This document shows positions 1 to 28,675 of a DNA stretch of 36,572 nucleotides, one piece after another. The position numbers and the translations under genes are program-made. Position 1 is the stretch's first letter; the number at the start of each line of letters is the position of its first letter. Under the pieces are notes generated by a model. That model saw nothing but the letters and a program-made list of their open reading frames with translations, was not told the origin of the DNA and ran no database searches. The DNA is taken from NCBI RefSeq assembly GCF_000003815.2, contig NC_049980.1:25252014-25288585 (forward strand), given 5' to 3'. Source of the stretch: Branchiostoma floridae. Its lineage: Eukaryota > Chordata > Leptocardii > Amphioxiformes > Branchiostomatidae.

Positions 1-240
1 TCAGATATTTCCTCAGAACAGAAAATAAAGTGAAAGGCGCGGCGTAAATCGCTCGAGTCTGTCAAGTTTTGGTGCTATCTGTTTGGGCACGAAAACGGGA
101 TCGTTCGATATGTAGCGATCAAGGGTATGTTGTCAGAGGAAAAATGTCACGAAAACTCGGGTTTTTTTTAAGTCAATGTTAGTTGGACAACTGTAAATTC
201 AACCCTAATTCGTGGAAGCTTACGTGTAATTATCGATGTG

Positions 241-264
241 CTGTCCGGAAAGGAGAAGGTAAGA
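241..264 (+). other. Candidate 5' UTR splice donor (AAG|GTAAGA at 258/259)
   Basis: The sequence gagaag|gtaaga at the 258/259 boundary matches the U1 donor consensus closely. It sits in the CpG-rich region and is not inside a recognisable coding exon, so it could end a noncoding first exon of FAM135. This is inference from motif strength and position only. Confidence 0.3.
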
Positions 265-531
265 ACTGACTCGAACTCGCTCCTGTAACAGTCCAGAATG
301 GCACGGTGCGTGAACCTCCCCCTCCACCATTGTTTTGATTTCGTTCCGTCGCCGCGCGGTTTACGTGCAGACAAACTCATTCATGTTCAGTCTCCCGGGG
401 ACTATGGCTTCGTAGACAGCTCACAACGCGACTTACAGGTCCACGAAGGTAATTGTCAACAACAGCGGACTAAACTCCAGAATGGTGGAGTGATTATTTA
501 CCGCTGAGAGGACCGAGGTTCACCGAGCAAA

Positions 532-672
532 ATGGCTGGCCAGAAGTTTCGGATCTGTGACGTCAGACGATCAGCACGGGGCCATTACGTCATGGCCCAG
601 CGCGGCGGGAGAGAGGAGGAGAGCGCGAAGTTCAAACGTGTCTACAGGGTCATATTAGGCGGATCAATGTAA
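532..672 (+). CDS. Uncharacterised 46-codon small ORF
   Basis: The ATG at 532 has a strong Kozak context (A at -3, G at +4). It opens a 46-residue Arg/Glu-rich frame through the CpG-rich region, ending at TAA 670-672. The peptide starts MAGQKFRICD. It has no similarity that I recognise and does not resemble the conserved FAM135 N-terminus. It may be a chance ORF in GC-rich DNA, an upstream ORF in a FAM135 leader, or the start of an unknown first exon. The case for it being a gene is weak. Confidence 0.15.
   Translation: MAGQKFRICDVRRSARGHYVMAQRGGREEESAKFKRVYRVILGGSM
558..592. promoter_or_regulatory. Paired CRE/ATF-like sites
   Basis: TGACGTCA (558-565) is the full palindromic CREB/ATF consensus. 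TTACGTCA (585-592) is a one-base variant, 27 bp away start to start. Both lie in the CpG-rich region, where CRE sites are normally functional. Regulation by CREB/ATF factors is inferred. Confidence 0.4.
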
Positions 673-2363
673 AAATTGACGTACATCAACTTTTTAATGA
701 GTAAACTACTGGAAAATAATGATTTCAGGATTTTCTGATGCTGTCCTTTAAGCCAAGGAGCGCCATATTAAGTATCCAAACATAATGAGCCTGTTATTGA
801 GCACTTAACAAGGTGATATCACTAAAAAAATACAAGCTTCATAAGCTGTTTCCAGATGGTTGGGTTATGTTCACCTGAAACCTAAGGTCAGGTTCAGTAT
901 GATTCATGTAAGGTTGGGTCTGGACAGTTCTGTTACATGTGTGCAGCTGTCCTTGTAATTGTGCCTGACCCCTGGCATGCCTCAGGCAGTGAGTCAGGAA
1001 GCAGATTGCCTTGCTGTATATTCAAGTTCCAACAGGATTAGTTACAAACAGCTGTGACATCTAGATTGAGACCTCCACCTAATTCTCTCAAAAAGAGACT
1101 ATATAGTCTGATCCTTCTCTCATCTAATTTGGCCCCCAAACATATCAATAATTGTGCCTTTTCATTGTACACATTGTGATTGGTAATCTTCTCTGGCAGG
1201 GACATTTGCCTGAATAAACTTTAATCATTGTGATTGCAACAAAGTTGACTCTAATGTTCAGCAGTGCTGACAATTGGTCATCAGTATCTTGTTAAGAGCA
1301 ACCATCTACTCCTCCATCCTTATACACAATTGCCTGTAATCCTGTGCATTCTTTACAAAATTGACCAACCTGTAATAATAAGAGGTTTCAATGAAGAGCC
1401 GAGAGTAGCTTCTTCAAGCATAATGGTAGCATCAAAGCATATACCCTCGACTGTGATTGCCCACATCACATCCATTGTTGCTTGTAGTGTGTTATGGATA
1501 CGTAACATTGAAAAGAGATATTTGCCAGTACAAGAATGATGCCTATGATTAGAACTGAATATGTATCTAATTGTAGTCCATATCTTTCCCCTTTTGTATC
1601 TCCGCAACTCTCAGAGGTAAGTAGCCAGATTTCCTTGGATATGGACACAGTTCAGTTGGAATGTTAGTGTGGATCAGATATATAAGATTCTTGCTCAGAC
1701 GAATCATAGCCATTGATGCTGTGGCTTTGATTGCTTCAAATAAAATGTCTGCTTCAGAGCAGTTGCCAACACTGTGGTTAGCAAGCGAAAGAATTGAACC
1801 AGCAGTCACTACAGAGGATGGTTCATAATGACACTTTGCCAAATCTGGCTTCCCCAGTAGTTACAATTCTTTAGTATTTGTAAAGTTGTAGAGGCAATGG
1901 CAGCCCTTGCTGGGAAGGCCAGAAAGATTCTAATCTTTGCCAGAGATCAAGTTTCCACCTAGGTAGCAGGCAGAAACACAATCTGTGGGCATAAGAACCT
2001 TTCCAACATAAAAATGCGGCTGCGATATGTTGAAAATTGTAAATCAGTACTTCCCCTCAACAGTAGATGCCAAGGCCCGTGAAGGGCCATGAACTTGAAG
2101 GAGGTTAGCCCAGTTGCAAGTTACTGGTAGAAGTGGTGTTGATCAGACATGTGCTATATTTAGTACAGGGCAACCCTGAGGACTCATTTTTCCCCACCTC
2201 AAGGAGTGATAATGAGCAGATGACATTGTGAGCTTAACAGACAGGTCACAGGTGGCCAGAACAACTTCAACAAGTCTATCATGTGCATGCAAGAAGATAT
2301 CTTAGAGCTTTATGTTTAGGCCAGTTGCATGCATATGGTTTGAAATGCTAACTTAAAAGAATT
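661..2363. other. Noncoding AT-rich DNA with a possible degraded coding relic
   Basis: No exon, RNA gene or intact transposon was recognised. On the minus strand, two overlapping open stretches (1842-1567 and 1607-1353) join through a frame change. Their peptide composition looks somewhat protein-like, for example the run EADILFEAIKATASMAM. I could not assign a family. This may be a decayed coding relic, or chance. Confidence 0.3.
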
Positions 2364-2368
2364 AGCTA

Positions 2369-2679
2369 CACCAGAAAATACTGGGTGCAAAACATATTAG
2401 ATTAAAGTAGAATGTCAGTCAAACCTAAGCACAAACCTAACTGACTATCTTCAGAGCTGAGATATGAAATTCTACAGCAAAGTTAAACATTTTGAACCAG
2501 TAATACACAAGATTTAATTTTTTTCTGACACTTAGATTTCAAGAATAGTATGTTAGATTGTTAGTATACAATAGTAGACTGTGTACACAAATATCAAGGT
2601 GCACCCACAGTAAAAAGTTTGGTAGGCAGCTCCCGTTCAGGGTTCACAAAAGTGCATATGCACCCAGTATTTTGCCCTG
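2369..2679. mobile_element. hAT-like MITE, old copy C (311 bp)
   Basis: A 15-bp perfect inverted repeat (aaaatactgggtgca at 2375-2389 against 2659-2673) lies just inside the ends. The right end reads ...GCCCTG, as in the two better-preserved relatives at 11745-12092 and 23859-24173; the left end has drifted to CACCAG. Imperfect 5-bp flanking duplications are visible (agcta 2364-2368, agtta 2680-2684). The interior shares the GTGCACCCA motif with the 23859 copy. It has no coding capacity and is a non-autonomous, diverged member of the family. Confidence 0.6.
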
Positions 2680-2684
2680 AGTTA

Positions 2685-5600
2685 GCTTGATTGATTCCAC
2701 AAATGATCGAGACAACCATTTTGGTTCCATCTGCCAATCCCTGCTCAACCTTCTTTTATAGCAATTTTTGTAAACAATTGCAAGTCATCAGGAGATTTAT
2801 TCTCAAGACTTGACAGTAAGAACACTAATGAGTAGGTATGTAATGATTTTATTGTACTCTGATGTACCCCTAACGTTATAATGTAGGGTTGCATTTAGGG
2901 TTGATTACAGGTTACCTTGGTATAACCAGAGGATAAGTTCTAATATTGCTGATGAGACCTGCCCTTCTTCTCTTGCCTACATGCCCAGGTCAGGAGGTGA
3001 TAGCTCTCCCCACAATTATCTTATGCTGTAAGTTATAGATCTTGATGTCTGGGACTTCCAACATCCATGTCATGGAGTAAATTATTAAAATGTATATTCA
3101 AGTATTATAATTATGTTTACAAGGTTGTATCCAATGGCATTCTGTGACCAAATGAGCTCTCTGTATAGTCAAGGATGTTATATTCTGTGACAGTTGAATT
3201 ATGAAAAGATGAGATTCATTCATTGGTGCATTTATAGCAGTCTTCATTGTTTTCAGAAAACTGATTTTTTGGATGGACGTTGTGAAATTTCTATCCAATA
3301 AGCAGGAATGGGTCCTGGAGACAGCCGCGCTCAATTAGAAACATGTCCTTCCCATCAATTTTTCCTGGGTCTTTGGTTAAATAGGACAACATCTGGGAGA
3401 GATGTGAACTTAACAAGGATGTACACTCAGGTATTGTGATGAATTAAGATTTAAACAAATGTTCTGGTCCTGTATTAAGTGGTCTCAAAGATGGTCTTTT
3501 AATTCCCCAGGTTCTTACATTATTGCAACTACAAGAGTCAGAATGTCTGGCATTGCTGTACAGTCCCCCTGAGAGCCCTGTCAGTCATGGCTGTGACCTG
3601 GGGTAATATGACACGTCTGATGTATATTCCACCATATATGACAGACTGAATTATGAGCACAGCAGTGTAGAAAATCTATGACTGTAGGCTGAGAGTGTTG
3701 GGTTTCTGTAATTGCAATGATGTAGTACTCATTATGTGGGGTTGTAAAAATTAAAGATTTTATCAGGATTAGTCTCTTTTCCTCAAGGTACCTGATAAAT
3801 CTTTGGGCCATAGAAATATGATTATGCAGAACACTGTTTTATGTACAGCTTTCATTTGACAATGAATATTTGGGGATTCTATGTACGAGGTCTGTGTACT
3901 AGAGTATCTTGTATTCATTGTTCTTTATGACTCAAATTTTTCGCTCGTTAAGCCGAATGCATCACACTTTGGCGAGTGTTATTTCATCCTGACCCTGATC
4001 CTGTGCCGTTTCCCAGTCATGTTAATTTCCTAAGGGCTGAACATCCCATCTCATCTCTGTCACTGGTTCCCATTATCCCTTCCCCCTGGTTAGCTGTCAT
4101 TGGAATGGGGAAGATTTGTGTTGTTATCTCCATCTTAATGTGAAAGTTGTGTCACAATTCTCTACTAATGAGCACCAGAGATGGGGAGCTTTGGGAAGCG
4201 CAGGAGGAAAATGGTCCTAATTGATTTCTTTTGAAGGGCTCGCCCTGAGGTGGGAGTGACTAGAATTAAGGAATGAGTGACTAAATTTGGGAGAATTTAT
4301 TATTCATCTTTGTGACATGGGGACAATGTAGAAAGTTTTACTTTTCAAATTTATGTGGTAAGATGATCTTCAACTGTCCAGATTTCTGTTCGGATTTCTG
4401 TCTGGATTTCTATCCGGGATACTTCAACTGTATAATGGAGAAATGATTTTTTGCTACAATGAATGACAGAGGTTTGTGCTGTCCATGTACTGAAGTGCTG
4501 TTTAGTGGACCATGTTACTGTTTTTAGTGTTTCTTTAATTGCACTATAAATAAGTCATTGTTATTCCTCTAGTACTAGTAGTAGCCAACTGAGCAATGTC
4601 ACGGGTAGTTGGTTAATAGAATTGTTCCTTTGATAGGGTCCTTGAGAGCTTTAAGTGCCTATCTTAAACCCCCTTTAAATGAAATGTACCTGTACCTTAT
4701 CTTTGATGTTGAAATTTGAGGTAGAATTTATCTTCCTGGTGCAGGGAGATCATTTTGCGCTCTATGAATAAGTTATAGCAGCATTCTAGCTGCCAACATA
4801 TCAATGTCAAGGGTGCTTAATGACTAGAATTGTTCCTTTGATAAGGTCGTTAAGGTTTATTTTCTCAGCTGCCGTGCTTGTTAGGTTTTTTTTTTAGTAC
4901 ATATAATGTGTATTCTCCAATTCAACCTTACAGAGATTTTAAAAGTTCAGCTTTAGCAACTGTGCATAGGCAAAGGTAAAACTAAAAGGGGCAATTGTTG
5001 CTGCTCAGTTGTAACTTTATCCATTTATCTATTTATGGTATCTTAAGGGTAATGTCCCTTCAGTTACCTTAGTGACTGATTTAACTGCGAATAGCTGTCT
5101 TCACCGTCATATTAGTTGGATAGATTTTTTATGACATCAAATTGCTGATGTTATTGAGACATCTGTGAATGGGGTGATTCTGATATCTTGAGACAGAAAA
5201 GGTTGTTGTAGATCTGTTCTTTCATACCCTCTCTGAAACTCCTTCAAGTTTAACAACATAAAAATTATATGACATGTTTTTACTGGTTATCAACTTCTTT
5301 CCAGGCAATTCAAATCTGTTCTCATCAAAGCCCTTCTTCTGTTGTGGATACCTCATTGATTCTATCTGCAGCAGGCATGACAAGTTAGGGGTTCAAAGAT
5401 ACGGGTATTCCTGTCAGGTGTGCATGATGTTGATCCAGCATCACTACCTATGGATGACAGATAGTTGCAGACTGACGGAATGGCCTACGAAGCCATTTCA
5501 TAAAAAATTTATAGCTTTATAGAGTCTTGTGATAGCAATCTTTATTTTAGGGCACCCTACGGGTGATACTGCTGCCAAATGTACATGTACATGCTCCTTG

Positions 5601-6474
5601 TTCAATGTTTATGTTTTGACACCACATATAAATGTACATGTACACCTCTGAGCTCAAACCTGTTAAAAGAACAATGTTGATAGAAAAAAACAGTCTAATT
5701 TAAAGCTGAACCAATTGATTTCATAATCATGTAACGTTATCAGCACTTGTCTGTTTTTGTTAATTTATTTCTGTATTTGATGCAAACTAGCTAGCAGTCA
5801 TGAAGAAATGCCTCCTTCAACCTCCAGCATATGCCTGCTTGGAGGTCCATGTCCACCAGATAATCTCTCCAACCTTTGTAATGTCAATAATTGTCTTTTA
5901 ATTTTAAACGTTGCATTAGATTTGACCTTTGGTATAAATTAGTGTGGAATAATTTCTACATTTTAAGATGCAGTCGTACGTCTGGTATTTTGATCACAGG
6001 CTTAGCTCCGGGTGTGCTGCTGAGTAATGGCCATCCTGCCTCACATCAGCAGTGACCTTGCTTTGATACAGGAGGCAGCACATTGCCTGATCCAAGCAGG
6101 GAGCTCACTGTGAAATTATGAGCAATGTACCAGTATTCCGGCCGGGCATCCTGAATGTCAGAGGCAGTAGTGGAGGAGCCATGCTGTCAAATTGTAACAA
6201 CGTTTCTCCTTCCCAGCTTCCCTGAGGCAAAGAAATTACTTTTTCAGCGCTTCCTGTTCAAAGATAAGCAAGAGCTAGGAAATTGCATTCAAAGTAGGAT
6301 GTATAGCAGTACATGTGTACATGCATATCAAAAAGCTCATCTACTGAATATCTTTGTCGGGAACAGGTAGTGAAATGCATTGTAGACATGGCTGACCCTG
6401 CATTGTGGCCCTTCTGTCAAAGTTAACTTTCTTGCCATCTACACCAAAACCCCTGTTGAATGTACTCAGGGGAG
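2685..6474. other. Noncoding AT-rich DNA, no gene recognised
   Basis: I see no exon or RNA gene. Small local structures only: a three-fold degenerate ggatttctgt repeat at about 4379-4420; a 23-bp direct repeat (4618-4640 and 4826-4848, one mismatch); and two gtacatgtac palindromes at 5581-5590 and 5634-5643. It probably lies in the first intron or 5' flank of FAM135. Confidence 0.5.
4618..4848. repeat. 23-bp direct repeat, 208 bp apart
   Basis: A 23-bp sequence starting agaattgttcctttgat occurs at 4618-4640 and 4826-4848 with one mismatch. The interval is noncoding. It may be the trace of a local duplication. Confidence 0.4.
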
Positions 6475-6476
6475 TA

Positions 6477-7078
6477 CCGTATATTCTCGAATAAAGTACG
6501 CACCCCAATTAAAGTACGCACCCCTGATTTTGGACAAGTCTTAGACAGATCTTTGGGACTGAAAGGTAAAATGGAAAAACTCAAATAAAGTACGCACCCC
6601 TTCTCCACCAATTTTGAACAGACCTTTAACTGGATAAATTCAAATTTATGATGTTTTCCCCAGGTTATTTTGCATGAAATAACCTGCATTTACACTGTCA
6701 TTGTCTCTATGAACTTGTGAATTGCCTACTGCAAATTATAAAAATCACTGAGAACTGGTAGAAGAAATCAGGAAAAACCAGTTGTACAAGTCAAAGTCAC
6801 TAACTCAAAAGGATTGTATGCAAATGCAAATCTTATGTAAATCATGTTTAGACAATTTCTTTGTTTCATGTTTAGACAATAACAAGACAACAACAATGTG
6901 CATGTTTTGAAACATTACTAGAAGTGTAGCTCCACCTTGCTTTATTTTAGGCTTTTTTTACCATTTCTCTGTGCAGTGACCTCAAATAAAGTACGCACCC
7001 CAACTTTGGCAACAACTTGTAGCACCTTTTCAATTTTGAAAAGTTAAAAAAGTGCGTACTTTATTCGAGAATATACGG
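6477..7078. mobile_element. TA-flanked MITE, copy 1 (602 bp)
   Basis: Terminal inverted repeats of about 27 bp begin CCGTATATTCTCGAATAAAG and are flanked by TA on both sides (6475-6476, 7079-7080), as expected for Tc1/mariner-type insertion. The motif AATAAAGTACGCAC (with minor variants) recurs inside at 6490, 6508, 6584 and 6985, with the inverted form at 7052. The copy at 6508 is a 17-bp tandem duplication missing from copy 2. There is no transposase, so it is non-autonomous. The sequence is nearly identical, in inverted orientation, to 8043-8629. Confidence 0.88.
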
Positions 7079-7080
7079 TA

Positions 7081-8040
7081 CTGCAAATATCTGCAGTTGT
7101 CATCTTGATGGATGGGAGAGGAGAAAAGTATCTTTTGTCTGGATCTAGTTTATTAGCTTCCTAGTCTTCGTAGATGAAGTTTAATATAAAATGGGAAATG
7201 TGGGAGATTAGCTTGTTGTATATTAAGTACATCTGACAGTGGAGTAGGCTGTAGCTATACATCACACCTGTGCATGCATACACAACTAGTATATCAAAGC
7301 TGAAAGCTGTACCTGTTGTTTTGGGAGGCAATAGCTAGCTTGCCGAACTGCAATTTGTAATTATTAATAATAAAACAGCAGACTTTAATCTTGTCCCAGG
7401 GTGGTTCATAATTATACAACATGTGAGAATATAGCTTTGTGTGAGACAACAGAAGTAATAAGCTATCAGGTTGTGTGTATCTCATTCTTGAAGGTTCCAC
7501 TCGTACCTCATCCAGGGAGGGGGATGTTCAAGTCTGTCAGTATCAGGCCATATTGATTTGATTGTATCGATGATGTCCACGTGCACATCAATTTTCGTTT
7601 GATTCCAAAAAACTTTGCAACCATACTGTGAATCAGAAACAGTTATTTATGGAGAGATTCAGTCGCCTCCCTACATTGTTATTCTGGGGTTGCCATATTA
7701 AACTTAAAGAATCCCCCTGTGGGACATGATCACCTGTCCTGTCATGTGTGATGGGATGTACAAGTATAAATGTGTTACAGGCAGAGACATTACACCCTTG
7801 GTACCAGACCATAACGAGCCAGACCTGATTTATTCACAGCTACACTCAATGTGTTCAAGCACAGGGTACAAATTATCATCATTGACTCTCCTCATTTCAT
7901 AGGGATTTGACTCGATAATGCCTTGGCAAGACACGCTCAGATTTGTTAAAGAATGTTTCATCAAAATCTATAAATACAAGGATCACTTTCCCGTCTTCTA
8001 CATCGAAAGACATAAGAACAAACAAAAAATATTGTGTGAT
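7081..8040. other. Spacer between two inverted MITE copies
   Basis: About 960 bp of AT-rich DNA with no recognisable exon. It would form the loop if the flanking inverted MITE copies paired in a transcript. Confidence 0.5.
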
Positions 8041-8042
8041 TA

Positions 8043-8629
8043 CCGTATATTCTCGAATAAAGTACGCACTTTTTTAACTTTTCAAAATTGAAAAGGTGCT
8101 ACAAGTTGTTGCCAAAGTTGGGGTGCGTACTTTATTTGAGGTCACTGCACAGAGAAATGGTAAAAAAGCCTAAAATAAAGCAAGGTGGAGGGAGCTACAC
8201 TTCTAGTAATGTTTCAAAACATGCACATTGTTGTTGTCTTGTAGTTGTCTAAACATGAAACAAAGAAATTGTCTAAACATGATTTACATAAGATTGGTAT
8301 TTGCATACAATCCTTTTGAGTTAGTGACTTTGACTTGTACAACTGGTTTTCCCTGATTTCTTCTACCAGTTCTCAGTGATTTTTATAATTTGCAGTAGGC
8401 AATTCACAAGTTTATAGAGACAATGACAGTGTAAATGCAGGTTATTTCATGCAAAATAACCTGGGGAAAACATCATAAATTTGAATTTATCCAGTTAAAG
8501 GTCTGTTCAAAATTGGTGGAGAAGGGGTGCGTACTTTATTTGAGTTTTTCCATTTTACCTTTCAGTCCCAAAGATCTGTCTAAGACTTGTCCAAAATCAG
8601 GAGTGCGTACTTTATTCGAGAATATACGG
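8043..8629. mobile_element. TA-flanked MITE, copy 2 (587 bp, inverted)
   Basis: This is the reverse-complement relative of 6477-7078. It has the same terminal inverted repeats, TA flanks at 8041-8042 and 8630-8631, and the same internal AATAAAGTACGCAC motif series on the opposite strand. It lacks the 17-bp duplication of copy 1 and differs by a few substitutions and small indels. It has no coding capacity; the 65-codon open frame at 8435-8632 recurs in copy 1 and is just shared MITE sequence. Confidence 0.88.
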
Positions 8630-8631
8630 TA

Positions 8632-10322
8632 GTTGTTACCTGAACTGAATTAAAAAACAGATTCCCTTGAAGTTGGTCGTTAAGATCCACTTTGGTGTGG
8701 ATAATTGATGCTCCGTGCAAACTTCAAATTTGTCTGTTTATCTTGTATAATGTTATTATCTTACTTACTTTCTCTATGCTGAAGTAGCTTTGGGGCACCA
8801 AATTGCTATCGGTGACAGGTTAGATGGTATGCCACTTTTAGAAAACATGTATATCTCAGATATTTAAAGCCCACAAATACACAACACACATATAACGTTA
8901 GGTATCTTATTCCTCCTCTGTGTTAAATGCCATGCAGAATGATAGGTCAATGGGAATTTGATTTTGCACAGAGCTATAAGTACGTTGGATTGAAATTGTT
9001 TTGGAATCAAATTTTAAGTGGCTCGGATGCATTGATACCATGACATTATGAAAGAAATTGAACCTGGCATGGAAATGAGAAGATGGTGGATTACCACAGA
9101 TTCATTGGCAAACAGAAATAGCTTAAAAGTCCATGTAAAGAAGTTGTTGAAACTGTACATGACCAGTCTAATTGCCATTTACAGAGTGATACTTTACTAC
9201 ATGTAATTTCAAAACTAATTGCAAAACTATTTACGCGCATAATGAATTGCATTCATCCTGTTACAGATAGTGGCATACTACAGTTTACAAGATGTATGTG
9301 GTGTATACAAAGATGGAGAAGTAGAATAAAATGAAAAGAAAAGCAACATGTTAGCATCTTTCCCTTCGTTGATTTTACTTCATATATGATTAAATGCACT
9401 TTTCATGTACATAATATCTAAGCTGAAGGTTCAGGTAAAACTCACATTCAGAGTTTGGCGTAAATGTTAGCCTTGAAGATATTTCAAGGACATTCATGAA
9501 TGGAAACTGGAACATTTTTCAGAAAAGTAAGTGCATTACCTTGTGGCAAGTTGTGCAGCATGTCATTTGAAGGCACCATCCTGGGAAGTGTGATGTATAA
9601 TTACCCAACCACTCGGCTGTAATTTTACCTTTTGAATGCCAATTACATTTCAGATCTTCCTTTCCAGTTTCACTTGTAGATCTGCTTTTACCTTAATTCA
9701 ATTGAAATTTTAGAAATTCATATCATCAAATATCATCAAATACTGTATGCTGTAATTGTTTTAGCTAATGCAAATTGTATTTATTGTATTTTCCTCTACA
9801 GTTTCAAAATGTTAAAGGTATTTAAAGCCCTGCAATATACAAAATGTATTTCTGTTACAAAAGAATTGTAGAAGTGCATTGGAGATGGCTTGGTACTTTG
9901 TGTACATGTAGGTGTGTTGATGGTTGTAGACAACCGTACCAAAATACCCTGGGGTATTATAATATAGTCTGTATTCTTTTGCATCCACACATCTGCCATC
10001 CCACAGTCTTCAAGGAGATCCTGTTGTTGCAGGCTGGCCTACATCTATATCCATGTGCCGAAACAATTCTCGGGATCCATTTGCTGGACAATCTCTATTT
10101 ACCAAATGGAGGTTGTTTGGCAAATGGAGGTTGTTTGGGTACATGGATACTACCTGCCTGTCACCATAAGATCTTTTTTGGAGATATGCAATCACTGACA
10201 CACAGCAAAGTGGAGTTGCAAGAAATCATACCCATATCTAAAACTGTAACTTGTATTTCTATGATTGTATGTAATAGAATACTATAAATGTTAAGTATAA
10301 TCTGTACCCTTTGCCTCTCTAG
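8632..10322. other. Noncoding AT-rich DNA before FAM135 exon 1
   Basis: No exon recognised. A 147-codon open frame (9844-10287) has biased, non-homologous composition and I treat it as chance. An 18-bp tandem duplication (caaatggaggttgtttgg, two copies) lies at about 10098-10137. The stretch ends in the acceptor for the exon at 10323. Confidence 0.5.
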
Positions 10323-27142
<16,820 letters not shown>

Positions 27143-28669
27143 GGACCGAACCATGGCACTGTGAGGAAAACTCTACACCATTGTGGTGCAACCATGCTGC
27201 AAAGTAGTAATTGTCAGTGAAAGTGCTCAAAAGTTCCTGACTGTGATGAATGTTTACTAATGTGTTGATATTATGAATGACAGATGTGAAAATTGTCCAT
27301 TCAAGAATCTGATGATTTTGTCGAGAGCTGCTTCCATCTGTAAGTTGGAGGATGAAGTGAAAAGTGGAAAAACATGACGTTGTATAGGATGTGTGTAAGC
27401 CATTGGAAACTGAGACGGTATTTCTTTTGTCTTAAGTTGTTATGTAAGACAGGCTGTGGGTCAAAACTTCTGTTGAGGCTAAATCAGGGGGCTGACAGTG
27501 TTTTGTGGTAAACATACTAGTAATCCAAATAAGTAGTTGTTGTGCCAGGATCACAACATGTTCAACAATACAAAAGTAGAACAGCAATACTGGTTTTTAT
27601 GTTTATGTGATATATTATTATTTAAATCCTAACTTTTACACATCAATGTTGTGATAGAACAGTGTTTATTTAGGTCTAAGTGAAGGACTTTTCTACATGT
27701 GATAACATAGAATCACTTTTAACTTATAAAGTAATTAATCAAGGTATCAGAAATTTGAAATAGATGTTAAGATAGGTATCAGTATCAGGAGACATCTGTG
27801 TCATTGTAGGTCACAAAGTCCCAACAACTATTGTTGGTGCCATCAACACTTTCTGTGCCATTGTAAGTAGATCAAGTGGAAGTTAGGTAGGTAAGATCAA
27901 AAAGATAATTCAAGCGCAACATTTTTATCCATAGTTAGATAGGTTTTTGTCAAATTGTAAGTTACTATTACTTTAACTTATGTAAATTGTGCCTTCAAAT
28001 TCAAAACTTAATTTCAGGGTTCTTGTTGATTAATTGTGATGTAATATCTTTGCTGTGATGTGTTTATTTTATGATGGTAATTGTTTTGCTCCACATGTCA
28101 GAACAATAAGACAAATATAGAACAAATCATGATATCCCAGTAACTAGTTAGACAAAGCAATACACAGACTTTCATTACTTTGGAATCAGTGAAATCAGGA
28201 CATATTTACTAGTACTGTATCTTGGTATTGATCATGACCATGCATCTGTCCTAGTTAGTATTAGCCTGGGTACCATCCGGAAAGTAGTTCACTCCAGCGT
28301 TTATTATACACTTACTTATTGACTTATAGACTTGCATCTAGTGGGAACTTCCAGCTGTCACCTGATACTGTTTATTACAGTCCAAGCGTCTCCACATGGG
28401 GCCGTGCATTTGTCCTTGAGTTTACTCCTCTAACCAAGGTTGTCGTCGTGGCTCATCAGAAAAGGCTCTAAAGTGGTACATTAAAAGACAAGAAATTTGT
28501 GCCAAATAAGTCCCACTAGACAGTCCACATACAGATGGAACCTTGTAGATGATGATGGATATGAATGAATATGTATAAGAAATTGAAGGGAAGATCAGAC
28601 AACCTTCCAAAGAAGACTTTATTGTGTTGGGAGATGTGGTAAACCTTGACAGTGCTTTAAGCTGAGCGA

Positions 28670-28675
28670 ATTAAA
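28670..28675 (+). terminator. Candidate FAM135 poly(A) signal ATTAAA
   Basis: ATTAAA is followed by a T/GT-rich stretch (ctttgtaact ... tgtattgttt), giving a 3' UTR of about 1.55 kb. Other ATTAAA hexamers occur at 28480 and near 29823, so the choice is tentative. Confidence 0.25.

Larger units (their letters stand above)
1..660 (+). promoter_or_regulatory. CpG-rich promoter / 5' UTR-like region
   Basis: This is the only CpG-rich stretch in the left third of the window, with clusters at about 38-55, 95-120, 345-362 and 595-630; the rest is AT-rich and CpG-poor. It contains a canonical CRE (558-565), a second CRE-like octamer (585-592) and a strong splice donor after 258. No TATA box is evident. 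The simplest reading is the promoter and noncoding first exon of the plus-strand FAM135 gene, whose recognisable coding exons begin at 10323. No transcript evidence is available, and it could belong to an upstream divergent gene instead. Confidence 0.4.

Noticed and set aside
6155-6370. Candidate FAM135 first exon starting MSEAVVEEP
   Set aside because: Only the first residues loosely resemble the conserved N-terminus; the following residues do not match and no suitable donor is seen.
8435-8632. 65-codon ORF repeated at 6423-6689 (minus)
   Set aside because: Both copies lie within the two MITE copies and span their termini; shared sequence reflects the repeat, not a conserved protein.
9844-10287. 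147-codon plus-strand open frame just before FAM135 exon 1
   Set aside because: Composition is Cys/His/Ile-rich with no homology. It includes an 18-bp tandem duplication, stops before the acceptor, and does not encode the expected FAM135 N-terminus.
28258-28460. MITE-like end (tagcctgggtaccatccgga)
   Set aside because: I could not find a matching inverted end or target duplication nearby.
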